The notes: generated by a model from the sequence alone, not told the origin. Shown: positions 13,449 through 25,438, counted from the stretch's first letter. The stretch is DNA of 64,000 nt from Bimuria novae-zelandiae CBS 107.79 (GCA_010015655.1 ML976658.1:1073087-1137086), one strand, 5' to 3'. A program made the numbers and translations.

Positions 13449-13879
13449 TATTAAGATCTCTAGGAGTAGCTAGTCCCTAAGGACTAAGGTTAGTTTTTGG
13501 GTAAAAGTACTAGTAAAATAGGAAAGGGTTGTAATAATAGCTTATACTTATTACTAGGGCGTTAGTATTAAAGGTGTATATAGTATAATTAAATTAACAA
13601 GGTTACTTATTTAGATCTAAATAATAAATTAATAAATAAGTTAAATATAATAATGAAAGACTATCCTCGCGTTCCTATATACATGACCTGTCCCATGAAT
13701 CCCAGGTGTCCTAAGAATCCCAAAGTCCCACATGCCAAGATACTTCTGGGCCGCCCGATATTTCTGGGACGCGTGACTTGGTCACGTGATCCGTGGCTAA
13801 GTCAGGAACCTTGGCTGGTCGCACGGATAAGTGCCCATGCCCCGCCTCGCGTCATGTTGGGTCTCAACGGATCCTAACA
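13449..13879 (-). repeat. 5' LTR of gypsy G1
   Basis: 431-bp partner of 774-1204. On the minus strand it starts TGTTAGGATCC. Its outer half (about 13650-13879) is almost free of RIP changes and shows CGCACGGATAAG where the other LTR has CGCATAGATAAG. The inner half is heavily altered. A 74-codon open frame at 13653-13877 is a by-product of this GC-rich part and is not considered a gene. Confidence 0.92.
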
Positions 13880-14343
13880 GGACCTAACTTAGCAGGATTA
13901 GGTAACTTTAAGTATATAGCTAATACTATTTAAGTAAAGGCTTAGTAATAATTTGCTTCTTCTATTATATACCGAATATAATCCCTTTAGTCTCTATCTT
14001 ATTACTACACTACCTGCCCTTCCTGTTCCCTTATAGCAAAGACTTTTATTACTTATACTAAATCTAGACGTTAGATATACAAGTCTCCACGTTATAAAAT
14101 ACTTTTTTAGCCTACTTTTAGTAATTATAAGAGACCTTAGCGTACTCTACGCTCTTTATATAGCTATACGCTCTATTGTCTGCCTTTATATAGGCTAGAA
14201 GTCTCTCTTAAGTACTAGCAGGAGTATTTACGGTGCACACGAATAGCTAAGTTAATAGATATAAAAATAAGCTTATCTATTATATAAAGTTATTTCAAAA
14301 CTAGTATAAATAAAGTCTTTATACAAATCTACACCATACAAAT
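13880..14343. other. AT-rich relic between G1 and copia B
   Basis: Begins with GGACC, the right target duplication of G1, and ends with CAAAT (14339-14343), the left duplication of copia B. TA-rich, with no readable protein on either strand. Probably the continuation of the relic at 1-773. Confidence 0.6.
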
Positions 14344-14543
14344 TGTCCGATTACATGGCACTTTGCACTAAACTCAAAGTGTAAAGGTGGCTGGGCAATC
14401 CTACGCCAAGAAAAGAAGGCTTCGGTAGCAGTCTGACAGAACACGAACAAGACACAACACGAACATTATCAATTAATCATTACATCTATCAAAGTCTTAT
14501 CATTGCATTATCTTAAAGTGATAGAACACTATTAAATTTAATA
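14344..14543 (+). repeat. 5' LTR of copia B
   Basis: Starts TGTCCGATTACATGG. The first ~115 bp are unmutated relative to the 3' LTR. The inner part carries C->T changes throughout (for example ATCACATCC to ATTACATCT), and its terminal TGACA has become TAATA. Confidence 0.93.
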
Positions 14544-14579
14544 ATTAAGAGTCTTACTATCTTAATACGACCGGTTGCA

Positions 14580-17500
14580 ATGGCGCAATCTACCCTTAGA
14601 GACGCTATAGTTATCCTAACTAATAATAACAACTTTACTACATAGCTATAACAACTCAAAATGCGATGCAAGCTATTTAATATCTAGAAAATTATTAATC
14701 TAGACTCACCTATTAATCCAAAAACGAAACCCGTTATGCCAAAGCCTCCCGCTATTAGCCTCTACTAAGCATTATAAGCTTATGTAACTGTAAACCCGAA
14801 CACCCCGCCAATACACCTATCGCAACTATCAACGCAAGGCACAAAGGCATATAAGGACGATATTAATATCTATAAGATACTCCTAGAAGACTATAAGATA
14901 AACGATCGCGAATACAAAGAGGAGAAGGCAAATATTAATAAGGTAGTTATCTACCTATAATTAATAGTTTTAGCCCACCTACAAAAGAATTACTGTTTAC
15001 CAGAGCTATTAATCAAGCAATAGATTAGTAATCTTATAGCTAGAGTTAGTGTTAACCTAGTGCATGAGCAAATGCGGGCAAGGACCCGATATTATAAGGC
15101 GATTAAGCCCATAAGAAGCGTAGCTACCTGGCACACATAGCTAAATAAGTATAATTACGCGGCCACCAAAGCAGAAACCCAAGGGGTAGGAGAGCTTTAG
15201 CAGCTAAGCGCAGTTAAAGAAGACTTTATAAAGGCAGTTAATTATATTGCCTCTTAATAGGTTACAAATTTTTAGTCAACCTAGAGAAAGGACCCGTTCG
15301 TCTCTAGGAAAGACATAATAAGACTCTTCCAAGACTATATAAATCTCCAGCACCCGAATAAGGGCAAACAAAAAGGCGCTTTTACTACTATAGAGTTATT
15401 TCTCGCTAAAGGTAGTAAATCCACCTAAGCCACAGAGAGGGACGCCTCTCTTGTGGATAAAGTAGCATTATTCAAACCAAGGGGAAAACCCCTTAAACAA
15501 CAAAATAACGGTCTTAGTACTAGAACCAAGCGGTCTGCCACGAGCGATTACAAGCCAGCGGCAGCTAGTAATAAACACTACCCTACTTATAATTAGCGTT
15601 ATGCTCTAAGAGATTGCTTCTATGCATTCCTAAAGAAATAACCTAAATAGTTTAAGCTAAAGCCTTTTATAGCAAAGCTAATCTAATTTAGGTTAGAGCA
15701 CGACTTAGAGCTGTAAGAAGCCCTAAAAGCTCTTAAGAGACTAAGATCTTAAACATTAAGAATTAAACTATCACACACTCCTACTCCAACGCGAATCACT
15801 AAGGCTAACGATAAGTAACTAGATAGACAAAAGATTACTAAAATCCTAGCAAGCTTTAATACAGCATCCTTCTATACCAATCCAAACACGTACCCATTAC
15901 GATACTTAGCTATCCTCGATTTAGGCACAACTTGTCACATCTTTAATAATATTAATCGCTTTGTCTTGTATAGGCCACCGTCGCCTGGAGACTTTATATA
16001 GGCTAGCAATATATAAGTATAGATTAAAGGATATAGGAGCGTCTACCTTAACATACGGAGTGCAAGTAGCAACCAAATAATACGACTAGACAATGTGGCC
16101 TATTATCCTAATCTACTTTACAACCTAGTGTCGTTCCGATTACTCCGCAAGCAAGGCCTTTAGTAGGACATAAAAGTAAACCCTACAACTCTAAAGAGAA
16201 GAGATAATATAACGCTAGCAAAGCTTTAGGAGCTATATAGATAATAGGTGCTTAAGTACAGATCCGCCCTATTACGCTACATGGTTATTAATAGTGTACC
16301 AGCTGCCCACATAGCGCACAAAACCAACACCCACACTAGAAGGCCAAAGAAGGCAGATGCCTTAACCTGGCATAGACAACTAGGTCATCCAGGCCCTCAA
16401 GCCCTTGAACACCTTATTCAGCAATCTTAGGGGGTGAGAATAAAAGGACTTACTACAGCCAAATGCGATACCTGTAGAAGAGCTAAACTTAAGCAACAAA
16501 TACGCTAATAACTAAGGGATCTAATAGAAGGCCCTGGCGAAAGGGTAGCCATCGATTTCCACGATTTCGAAACTGATAGTTCTACAAAAGAGAAAAGTTA
16601 AATGCTAGTTACTAATTAATTCTCTAGCTTTATATAGGACTTCTACTTTAAAGACAATCGCCCAGCACGATTAATTATTAAGCTACTTAATAGCTTTATA
16701 CAATTTATAAAAGTACAATTTAACGTTACTGTTAAGGTTATTAAATTAGATAACAAAATCTTCTCTATTAAAGCTAAAGTAGAAAGGTAGTGCTTGGCAT
16801 AAGGCATTAGAATCGAGCCTTTAGCACCTAATACCTAAGCATAAAATAGAGGAGCTAAACGCTTAGAGGGTGTTATTAAGGAGAAAGCGCGCGTAATGCA
16901 ACTTAACTCTAACCTACCCTAGTAAATATAGCCTAAAATTACCTAAGCCGCCGTCTACCTCTATAATTAAACTCTAAACTACGGCAATTACTAGCAATCA
17001 CCATACGAAGTGTTCTTTATAACAGTAGCCTCTTAAAATGGCTTTGTCACCTAGCCACGAAAACCTAATCAAGCTCACCTGAAAGCATATGGCTGTAAAG
17101 CTTTTACTATAACTAACGATATAAAACGCGGCAAGAGTAAGCTCTAAAGGCTTAACCCTAAGGCATAGATTAGCTACCTTATTAGCTACTAATTAACTAA
17201 CATTTAGAGAATCTAGATCCTATTACTTGTAAAGATTATTAGCACCCGCGATGTAATTTTTAATAAGGACTTAGTGTTCTTAGGTAAGACTAAAGACCTA
17301 ATAGACAACCTTATACATAGCACCTTAAAAGAAATCGTAGCTTAGGTGCGATTAGTAGAGCTACCTCTCTTACCTTAGCAAAACCTAGAGACGGAGTCCT
17401 TTTATAAGGATGAAATAATTACTAACATATCGTATAAGGAAGGGGACGAGGAGACCTTAGGCTACAGGCAAAGTAGGAAATTTAGCTATAAATACCTAAC

Positions 17501-19422
17501 GCCTCTATTAACTCCACCACTAGTTACACTCCTTGCCTAGTTAATAACAGGAGATGAATAACCTAAACTACCTTATAAAGCACAAGTAGTGTAATTGCAA
17601 ACAAGCCTATAGATTACTACTTTTATAGCAGGCACTAAAGCTGGCAGCGCCGGCAAATACAATAGCAAGGTTCTTAACAAGGCCTAGCTTCGACGTATAA
17701 TTATAGCAGGCAAGAAGCCACATCAAAGCGTGCTACTATAGCTACCTACATGCTAAAACAAGCTCGAGGACCACCCTCTCTACGATATGTAGAAGGAAGC
17801 CGAGCGATCCTATCTACAGAGCCACAAGAAAATAAAATCCTGGAGTAAGGTTGCAGCCGCTCTAGTAAAAGCAATAGGCCACTAAATCCTCGACTATATG
17901 TGGGTATATACCTATAAGTTTAATAAACACTATTGACTACAGAAGTGTAAGGCACGACTAGTCGTAAGAGGTAACTAATAATAGCACCTTACTTCGCAAG
18001 AAACCTACGCTATAACACTAGTAAGATAATTATTTTACATGCTTATAGCGATTGTAGCTTGGTTCGACCTAGAGCTTATCTAACACGATATTACTAACGC
18101 TTTTGTCTACGCAAAGCTGGACAGAGAAATCTACATAAGAATGCCCTGTAGCTACTCGCGAGCAGGCACAGTCCTTCACCTACACAAAGCACTCTACGGA
18201 CTGCGCATATCTCTACTACTTTAGTAGAGAAAGTTCACATTAACGCTTTATAATATAGGTTTTAAAATAGTACCCTACGAGCCATGCTATCTTATTAAGG
18301 ATAGCATTATCATCTTCTTCTATATAAATAACCTTATTATTACTTACAACAAGTTACAACAGCAAGCTACTAAAGCTGCTCTAGTAAAAATAAGCACTAA
18401 ATTTATACTTACTAGTAATAACGACCTATAATAGTTTCTAGGAGTTAAAGTCATTAGAGACCGCCTAAACAGAAAGATCTAGCTTTCACAAGCCTTATAC
18501 ATTAACAAGATCTCGCGCCTTATTAAGCAATATAAGATACAGCACGAAATACTTATAGTAGTAGTTAAACTACTTTCTTAAACTAGGCTCCCTAGTAAGG
18601 CTAAAGTTAATTAATATTAGCGCAAGATAGGATCTATCCTCTACGCTACAGTAACTACACGACTAGATATTACCTTTATAAGCTCTTAACTTTTACGATT
18701 CCTATTAAACCTAAGCAAAGAGCACTAAGCCACTACTAACTAAGTTCTCCTCTATCTTGCGGATACCAGATCGCTAGGTCTTTAGCTTGGGGGTATAGAT
18801 ACTTTAGAGGTGGCAAGTAACGCTTCTTTCGCCGATAATACGCTCGACCGCAAGAGCTTATAAGGATACATTATTAAGTTATTTAGTAGCTTAATTGCAT
18901 GGAAAGCAAATAAGCAAGATACAGTTACTATATTAACTATAGAGGCTAAATTACTAGCTCTCTTACAGGTGGCTAAACAAGCTTTATTTATCTTACGATT
19001 ACTAAAGGAGCTAAAGATTAACCTTAGTAATTCCCTTATTACAATTAATTACGATAACTAGTAAACAATCTAGCTTATTATTAAAGAGATTGCTAAGCTG
19101 CAGACCAAGCTCTGTTATGTAGATATCTACAATTACTAGCTAAGATAAGAGGTCGTATTAAAGACAATTAAGGTAGACTATTAACGCTCGGAGGACATAG
19201 TTACAGATAGGCTTATAAAGGCCCTGCTAGCTAACAAGTAGAGTAACTTTCTAAACAAATTAGGACTTGCAGAAATTAAGGACAAGATTATAAACGTAGA
19301 GGTTAACCTGCTCGAGCTAGAGCAGAGAATAGAGGCTTTTGAAATTAAACTATAAAGGATAATACTATTAGATCACCGATAGATAGTCTCTAGCTTAAGG
19401 ATAAGCCTAAGCTAAGGGGGTG
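14580..19422 (+). pseudogene. copia B gag-pol polyprotein, RIP-inactivated
   Basis: Starts at an ATG at 14580 and reads M-A-Q-S-T-L-R-D-A before RIP stops begin. The protease triad at 15918-15926 reads D-L-G (D-S-G expected, TCA to TTA). The pre-integrase zinc motif spans roughly 16370-16490 (W-H-R-Q-L-G-H ... C-D-T-C). The integrase core follows from 16550 (A-I-D-F-H-D). The RT box near 18316 reads F-Y-I-N-N-L-I where F-Y-V-D-D-L-I is expected. RNase H near 18810-19150 ends in L-R-Q-E-V-like sequence. The longest open piece is 60 codons (16248-16430). This RT belongs to a different copia lineage from A, C, D and E, judged by its canonical box. Confidence 0.88.
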
Positions 19423-19623
19423 TGTCTAATTACATAGCACTTTGCACTAAACTTAAAGTGTAAAGGTGGCTGGGCAATCCTACGCCAAGAAAAGAAGACT
19501 TCGGTAGCAGTCTGACAGAACACGAACAAGACACAACACGAACATCATCAATCAATCATCACATCCATCAAATTCTCATCCATTGCATTATCTCAAAGTG
19601 ACAGAACACTATCAAATCTGACA
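19423..19623 (+). repeat. 3' LTR of copia B
   Basis: Starts TGTCTAATTACATAG and ends AAATCTGACA. RIP changes lie only in its first ~80 bp, the side facing the element body. The outer ~120 bp look pristine. Confidence 0.93.
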
Positions 19624-19780
19624 CAAATCTATACCTAAATTACATTTCTTTTGGTGTTCAGGTAGCTAAGGCGAAAGTCTCCGATTGGCCGTAACAGGTG
19701 GCCCGTGTGCGGCAGATGTTGACGGTGCATGGGATAGTTGTAGAGTAATTATTGTTGAGGTGTCGCGCGCCCTAGTGGGG

Positions 19781-19899
19781 TGCGCCAATGACTGATATGC
19801 GCCAATGACTGATATGCGCCAATGACTGATATGCGCCAATGACTGATATGCGCCAATGACTGATATGCGCCAATGACTGATATGCGCCAATGACTGATA
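19781..19899. repeat. 17-bp minisatellite, 7 copies
   Basis: Seven perfect tandem copies of TGCGCCAATGACTGATA (7 x 17 = 119 bp), between two GC-normal unique stretches. Because 17 is not a multiple of three, all frames are open for long runs and give artefactual repetitive peptides. No coding role is inferred. It lies about 160 bp beyond copia B and 630 bp upstream of the LOR gene. Confidence 0.97.
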
Positions 19900-20530
19900 G
19901 AACATGTTAGCGCCAGCACCCTGCCGATCCGCCGGCGCCATCTCTCCACACCATCAGCCCCCACCACGCTTGAAATACTCTAGCGGTAATTAAGACGGCC
20001 TTTTTTCGTGAGACCCACCTATCTGCTTCGGATGTTCGGCTACCTTGAACGACCCTACTTCGTGCCATCCGCAACCCTCCAGCGCGTTCCGATTCCAAGC
20101 ATGACGAACAGCGTTCCTCATGTAAGAGGATGTGCACACTGCAGTGAGGTTTCGCCCGGGATATCTCGTTATGCTGCGCATCGCTCGCCCTGATTCGGCG
20201 ATCAGTTTAGGCACATTGCGCCTCAGCCCGTCCTACTTGCGCAGTCCAGCCTGTGACGGCACGCATGGGGGCGGTGCTAAATCCCGCGCGATAATAGGCC
20301 ATGTGGACATAACGGGGTAGGTTAAATGGACTGCGCTTTCCTCTGGACGGAGATCGTCTTCCACCTTCCAATTGTTTATTGCTTCGATCGATCTTGCTCT
20401 ATTGGGTCTGTACCGAAGGATAGACCTCTGGACGTCCCTCATCCCGCCACCATTGGATCGACAGCAGTATCGACACTCCTGACTTTGGCTATTCCTTATC
20501 GAAATCCCTAAAACTCATCAACACGCGAGT
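19900..20530. other. intergenic region upstream of the LOR gene
   Basis: GC-normal sequence with several short overlapping open frames on both strands (60-76 codons), none with a recognisable domain or consistent codon pattern. It should contain the promoter of the gene starting at 20531. The stretch just before the ATG is pyrimidine/A-rich, as usual in fungal leaders. Confidence 0.5.
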
Positions 20531-21345
20531 ATGTCGGGTTACAGTGCACCGCAGGGAGGCTGGGACCACGGACAAGCCGGAGCCGGTTATCAGCAACAAC
20601 AGCCTGGCTACGGCCAAACCCAACACGCCCTTCATAACCAGTCACCGGGCATCGGTATCTTCAATAGCCCCGTTTATGGGTCGGTCCACGGCGGAGTCAC
20701 AATTGTTCTCAAAGAGCACGTTCTGTCCCTTACGGGCGACTCGTTCAGCATCAAGCGCGACGACGGTACACCTATCCTCCAAGTCGAAGGGAAGCTGGTA
20801 TCGATTCATGGTCGGAAGAAGGTCAGCGACATGGCTGGCAATCATCTGTTCGACATCGTCAAGGAGCACTTCCATATCCACGCGACATTTGCTATCGAGG
20901 ATCCGCAAGGAAACAAGTTGATGGAAGTACAGAGCAACTTCAAGCGTGAGTTGCTCGCATGCAGTATGGTTTCCATGATTGACACAGCTTTGTATAGTGA
21001 TGGGGAGTAGCGCAGTAGCGACGTTCCCCATGAATGCACCCGAAAATGAACAGCACAAGCTGAAGATGAAGGGGTCCTTTTTCGACACAAGCGCCGAAAT
21101 TATTGACGAGAAGCGAGGCGGTAAGTTCTGCCTGCTTGGGCGACTCAGCTGCCATTCCCTAGAATTTCCGAAACTAATAGGCCTCAGGAGCCGTTGCTGC
21201 GCGCATCAACCGCAAGATACTGAGTGGTAAGGACTTGTTCTTCGGACAACAGACGTACTCCGTGCAGATCAGCCCGGGCTACGACCAGGCACTGATAGCC
21301 GCCATGTGCATCTGTCTGGATGAGAAGAACAATGAAGGGAAATAG
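20531..21345 (+). CDS. LURP-one-related (LOR/tubby-C-like) protein
   Basis: Three exons, 20531-20945, 20998-21120 and 21188-21345, give 231 residues. Both introns are GT-AG (52 and 67 bp), and the joined phases close exactly at the TAG at 21343-21345. The N-terminal ~35 residues are Gly/Gln/Tyr-rich and low-complexity. From about residue 45 the protein reads as a LOR domain: strands such as V-L-S-L-T-G-D-S-F-S-I-K-R-D-D-G, I-L-Q-V-E-G-K, G-R-K-K-V-S-D-M-A-G, then K-M-K-G-S-F-F-D-T-S-A and a C-terminal Y-D-Q-A-L-I-A-A-M-C-I-C-L-D-E. The family folds as a 12-strand barrel around a central helix, like tubby/scramblase. Its biochemical role in fungi is not known. Codon use and lack of RIP indicate a working single-copy gene. 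Confidence 0.85.
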
Positions 21346-21505
21346 TTGGTTGTGGTGGCTTTGGTGGCTTTGGTTCTACCTGACTCGTGCACGATTTTAT
21401 AGTTGAAAGATATCCCTATGTTAGGACCTCATTTAATGAGACCCTCGCGCATAACCTGCGATAGTTTCGCTAGATAAATCCTAGCTGCCCTTAATACCCT
21501 AGTGC

Positions 21506-22816
21506 TTAGTGAATTTTAGTATAGTTTTGCTCCGCAGAACTTCTCTCGTCGTGATGTCCAAGACCGCCAACGTCCTGCAGCCTTCCCGCTTGCTCTGAGC
21601 TTATTTTTGACAGCCCCGTCTTAGAGCCAGTTGTGTGGGAGCGGCTCGATAGTGGACCGAGGAGAGTGCGTGTTGAATTCATGACCTTGTTGAATATTCT
21701 GGAGTTGGCCAGATCTCTCGTGGGGGGTCGTAAGGTCATGAGTCAAGCTGCGATGATGCCGACCTGGGACTCTACCAGCCCCCATACCGATATAGACGTG
21801 ATGGCAGCTATTAAAGATCAGAATCATGATTACACTAAATATATCTTGCAAACCCACTAGCATAATCCATGGAGCTCTTCTTAAGTGCACTTGAGATGTA
21901 TATGTAGCATTTAGGAACACTGCCGCCTACTGATCTATGAAAGCGTTAGCCTTTCGTGTTGTGATTTTGTTCAAATATACTCACAGGAAACCTATAGTAA
22001 AGACTCCCATGATAGCTAGCTTTTGCTTAGTGGGCAATTGGAGCGCTGCAATCTAACGCTTTCAATAAGTCAGAACCCAGGGAGGTATTCATAAGGGGTA
22101 CCAAGCATGACTCACCATGGGAAGTGGGATAAGGACAGTTAAAGATCCGTGATCGTGCTTCCTGTCACAATAGCGTACCAAATCTTCTGTCCTGACAAAC
22201 ATTGTGCTTTCTCCGCGGCCAGGGGGATAGAGGGCCATAAACCGTGATGTCCGCAGAACGTAAGCATGAGAATCGTGAAGCCTACTGTCCACGCAGTCAT
22301 GAGCACAAGCCAGGGAAGAATAATGTGTCGGTACTTGACCGAGAAGATTTGTAGATAGAAAAAAGAGACAGAAATTTTGACAAGTCCAGTCACAACAACG
22401 CCATTGAGAAAGATGGCCCACTGGTACTAGTTTGATATTAGTACAGGCTGGTAGAGCATGCATACTTCGGATCTCACATACCCATCTTAGATTCAATGCT
22501 GTCGATTCTTTAAAGGTAGGTGATCCAATAGATCCATGTGCTGCTACATCTAGTTGACCAACAGCACTACCTTGCGATCGTTAGCTCTGATCCAAGTAGC
22601 AAGCCTCTGTAATTCTGTACCGTGGATTTGGACGATTGTCAGGCCAGTCGAGAGGAAAGCAGCTAAACGAATCAACCAGTCCGATGTGAAGTATTTACGT
22701 CCATGTTTGTATCGAGCTTCGAATCTCAGTGCGACAACAATATACACTATCGCTTGTACAATAGCCGGCGCTGCAATGAGGCCGTCCGGATTGTCATAAG
22801 CCATGGATAAGATCAA
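21506..22816 (-). pseudogene. fungal rhodopsin-domain (SAT4-like) membrane protein, degraded
   Basis: Minus strand. A first block (22550-22816) reads like the start of a seven-helix fungal rhodopsin-domain protein (F-T-S-D-W-L-I-R-L-A-A-F). After an apparent intron with a TACTAAT branch site comes Y-Q-W-A-I-F-L-N-G-V then V-K-I-S-V-S-F-F-Y-L-Q-I-F (to about 22139). Next is P-L-P-M-V in another frame, a small exon L-Q-L-P-T-K-Q-K-L-A-I-M-G-V (around 21985-22045), and a C-terminal block with I-S-V-W-G-L-V-E-S-Q-V-G-I-I-A-A followed by a stop. At least two frame changes and one in-frame stop interrupt it. Stops are not all of RIP type, so ordinary decay is likely. Such proteins are common plasma-membrane proteins of unknown ligand. 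Confidence 0.65.
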
Positions 22817-24590
22817 TGTACGGTAGTTTGAACGTTGAAAGTTGAAAAGTACAATGTTTTCCTAATAGGTTACTTTGCCATTTGAAGAAATTGCGACTTA
22901 GTTAATTCAGGGTCTGTTGCCTTCTCCCTAGCATTGTCGCCCCCAAACTGAGGCAAGGTAACATCGCCGATCACAATTGTGATGCATACTGAATGTCAAA
23001 CAGTGAAATCGCATGATCCTGCAGGTGCATGCTGTTGGAGTGCGGCGTACGCCCGAGAGCTGGAATGTGGCAGAAAAGACATAAACTTGGGCATAATCTA
23101 GGCGATAGGATTTCGCGCAGGGCGTTATGCAGAATTTTAGCTTTCGGCAGGTAGTACATAGTTCGTTCAATGGGAGCTTATCGGGACGCCCGGAATAGGA
23201 AATACAGGCCCCACGCGAACAGGGAGACGCCTCCGACTAAACAAGGCGGCAATCAACAAGATGTATTTTTTGCCTTCCTGCACAATGTCAGTCGCTGCAC
23301 GCCGTCGAAGTGGTGTGCTATTGTAGTGTTCGATAGGACAACTGCATGAGATGTGTGAATTCTACCCTGAACTTCGTTTCAGGGTGCTCCGGAGAGCTCT
23401 GTTCTGTTCATGCCAAGCACCAGTTGTGCCCGATATTGTGTGTTGAGCACTCACGAACCAAATTCTATCTCTATTGGGCGTATTCCAACCCCTATTATCC
23501 TCATCACGCTTAGCTGTACGTATTCGTTAGATTATCTTATTTTTCTACTCCTACTGTGTAACAGTAGCAGCAGCAGTTTGAAACATCAGCCCGTGGATAC
23601 TCAAGTGCTGTATCGAGACTGATTTCCATACATAGCTCAGCTGGTTTAATGCCCAGGTGACGTTGAGATATGCAAAAGAAGCTGCACGCGAGGAGGCAGT
23701 TATTTACTACATATTCTAAGGCCTGCAGGAGGGTGCACTGAAGTTGCCAAAGGGTTGGTGTAATATCCATCAATCAGGCACGGGCTACGTAGAATCCCTA
23801 CCAGAAGTATATATGTACCTATGGTACACAACCTTCATACATAGAGTGACCTCCTAGAAACTGAAATTACCCAGGCAAGTCGATTGATGCGTCGGACAGC
23901 GTAATCATGCAAGAATGTATAGGATAAAATCGGATCCAATGAGAACCAGATATCAGACTACGATTATCTTAACACGCAATCTTTAGGGTCACGGGTGGGC
24001 GGGGGCATGTCGATATGTGCAGGTTGTAGCCTTTTCGAGATAAATCGCCGCATTGCGTATGAGCTGCCATATATGCCACCTGGACCAAGAACTCCTACGC
24101 ATTGATCATCTATATCGCAGCATCTACCGGTAAACACCCTCTGACGTGGGTATATCGATATTGGCTGACACAATATTGTGCACAGTGCTTCTCATAAATG
24201 AGCACACAACTGTCGGAGCTCGCTGGCGATCATTGAAGAAGACTAGAACAAAACATGCATTCACAGGCAGATCAAACTGAAATGTTGTGAAATCTGGGGA
24301 AATGCAAAGGAGTGTGTATTGTGTATTGTGTACTACCACGCTACATATGTAATATTCCCAACCACATCCACGTATCAAGCATATAACTCAAACCGTTGGT
24401 AATACGTCTGCTTCAGAATGTTGTCCCCACTAGCCATGGCTTGATCGGCATACCATTTACGAGGCTACGCTTGCTATCCCCCCCCATTTAGAAGGATCGC
24501 GCTCGATCGGAATAGCATTGACCTCGATAATTGCCCCCTGGTTGACTTCTGCTTCTGCAAAGGTAGTTAAATATCAGACTGTTGAGAATA
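22817..24590. other. intergenic, no gene recognised
   Basis: GC-normal DNA with scattered 60-84-codon open frames on both strands. None shows a domain, consistent intron signals or family resemblance. It may include remains of the N-terminus or promoter of the broken rhodopsin gene. GAATA at 24586-24590 is the left duplication of the next solo LTR. Confidence 0.5.
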
Positions 24591-24780
24591 TGTCACGGTT
24601 TGGAGTCTCCCTTTCCCCACTTGCAGTGGCGCCTCACCTGTGTTGAGATGCGACTACCCATCCTACACTAGCGCTGTTTACAGCCACTCATGTATACCTA
24701 CTGTTCGTAGCTTCACCCAATACAACAACAAGTACAATTCTCAATTTCTTCCTTATGCGTATGGATCACTAGCTCTCACA
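24591..24780 (+). repeat. solo LTR (190 bp), related to LTR at 29701
   Basis: Begins TGTCACGGTTTGGAG and ends GCTCTCACA, flanked by exact GAATA duplications (24586-24590 and 24781-24785). Its first bases and several internal blocks (CTTTCCC, a CTTGC...GTGG stretch, CTCACCT, a TATACCT...CTG-GTAGCT stretch) resemble the LTR at 29701-29918, so the two belong to related families. No coding sequence. Confidence 0.75.
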
Positions 24781-24785
24781 GAATA

Positions 24786-25188
24786 ACATAGGGTATAGAC
24801 CTCGTTGCGCGATGGGATTCGCAAGAACTGCGACAACGGAGGCGAGGAGGAGGAGGAGGAGGAGGAACTTGAGAGAACCCATTTTGTATTGGATGGAGTA
24901 CGGCAAATGTTGATGTGTTTGAAATGAAATGTGTTTTGAAAGCCGATAATGTTTATTGATTTTACGTAATGAGCAACGTCTTTAAATATTGGACAATGGT
25001 CGACAGCGGGCTCACCCCTCTTCCGGAACTTAGGCAGTCAAGCCATAATTGTTGAAGATATAACAATTGACCATGCATGGGATCGGCTGATCACTTACAT
25101 GAGAACAAATGCATAAAGATACACCGGGCAATGCAGAGCTGCGGTTGAACGCGATCAGCTAATCATTTGCCTGACGAGTATGTATAAC
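24786..25188. other. intergenic with GAG microsatellite
   Basis: GC-normal sequence without a gene. A GAG trinucleotide run of about eight units lies near 24843-24867. ATAAC at 25184-25188 is the left target duplication of copia C. Confidence 0.6.
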
Positions 25189-25438
25189 TGTCTGCACTGC
25201 CTCGCCTTCCGCGCTAAGGGAACTGTGTAACCCAATCATACCCTTGTACCCCCTCACTTCCAGTTAACCTGATACTGTACCGAAACCCCTTCGCCTCCAC
25301 ACCACCTGGTACTCGCTCACATCCACGAGAACTGGAAGGAAGGTATATAGAACTATTACAGAACACACAGAAAATACAGACACTAGATACCAAAGACAGA
25401 GAGTTACTTGTTTATTCCTTGCTACCTGTGAACCGACA
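25189..25438 (+). repeat. 5' LTR of copia C
   Basis: Starts TGTCTGCACTGCC and ends GTGAACCGACA. Followed at once by CTAATTAGTGGTTAC, the leader motif shared with copia A, D and E and a candidate primer-binding site. Confidence 0.94.

Larger units (their letters stand above)
774..13879 (-). mobile_element. Ty3/gypsy LTR retrotransposon G1 with nested insertions
   Basis: Two 431-bp direct repeats (774-1204 and 13449-13879) bound the element, and the 5-bp sequence GGACC flanks it on both sides (769-773 and 13880-13884). Coding capacity lies on the minus strand. From right to left come a gag-type CCHC knuckle near 12526-12572, a reverse transcriptase box reading Y-L-N-N near 10395-10406, then RNase H and integrase remnants toward 8800. 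Many stops and D->N changes make it dead. Copia element A (2030-8145) and a 184-bp solo LTR (8585-8768) are inserted in its 3' part. Without element A and its duplicated target it would be about 7.0 kb, normal for gypsy. Confidence 0.9.
14344..19623 (+). mobile_element. Ty1/copia retrotransposon B
   Basis: LTRs at 14344-14543 (200 bp) and 19423-19623 (201 bp); exact CAAAT duplications at 14339-14343 and 19624-19628. A purine run (AAGCTAAGGGGG) directly before the 3' LTR is the polypurine tract. Coding on the plus strand follows the copia order. The 5280-bp length is typical of a full element. RIP stops and catalytic replacements show it is dead. It is the last element before a GC-normal gene island. 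Confidence 0.95.

Noticed and set aside
13653..13877. 74-codon plus-strand ORF rich in Pro
   Set aside because: Lies wholly inside the GC-rich, RIP-spared half of the gypsy G1 LTR; the same stretch occurs near 990-1200 with stops.
19666..19967. Two overlapping minus-strand ORFs with repeated I-S-H-W-R-I-S-V-I-G-A-Y-Q units
   Set aside because: They are created by the 17-bp minisatellite, whose period is not a multiple of three and which lacks stops; no gene-like flanks.
21621..21920. 99-codon minus-strand ORF as an independent gene
   Set aside because: Its neighbouring frames carry the C-terminal blocks of the broken rhodopsin gene; the ORF frame itself has no recognisable sequence.
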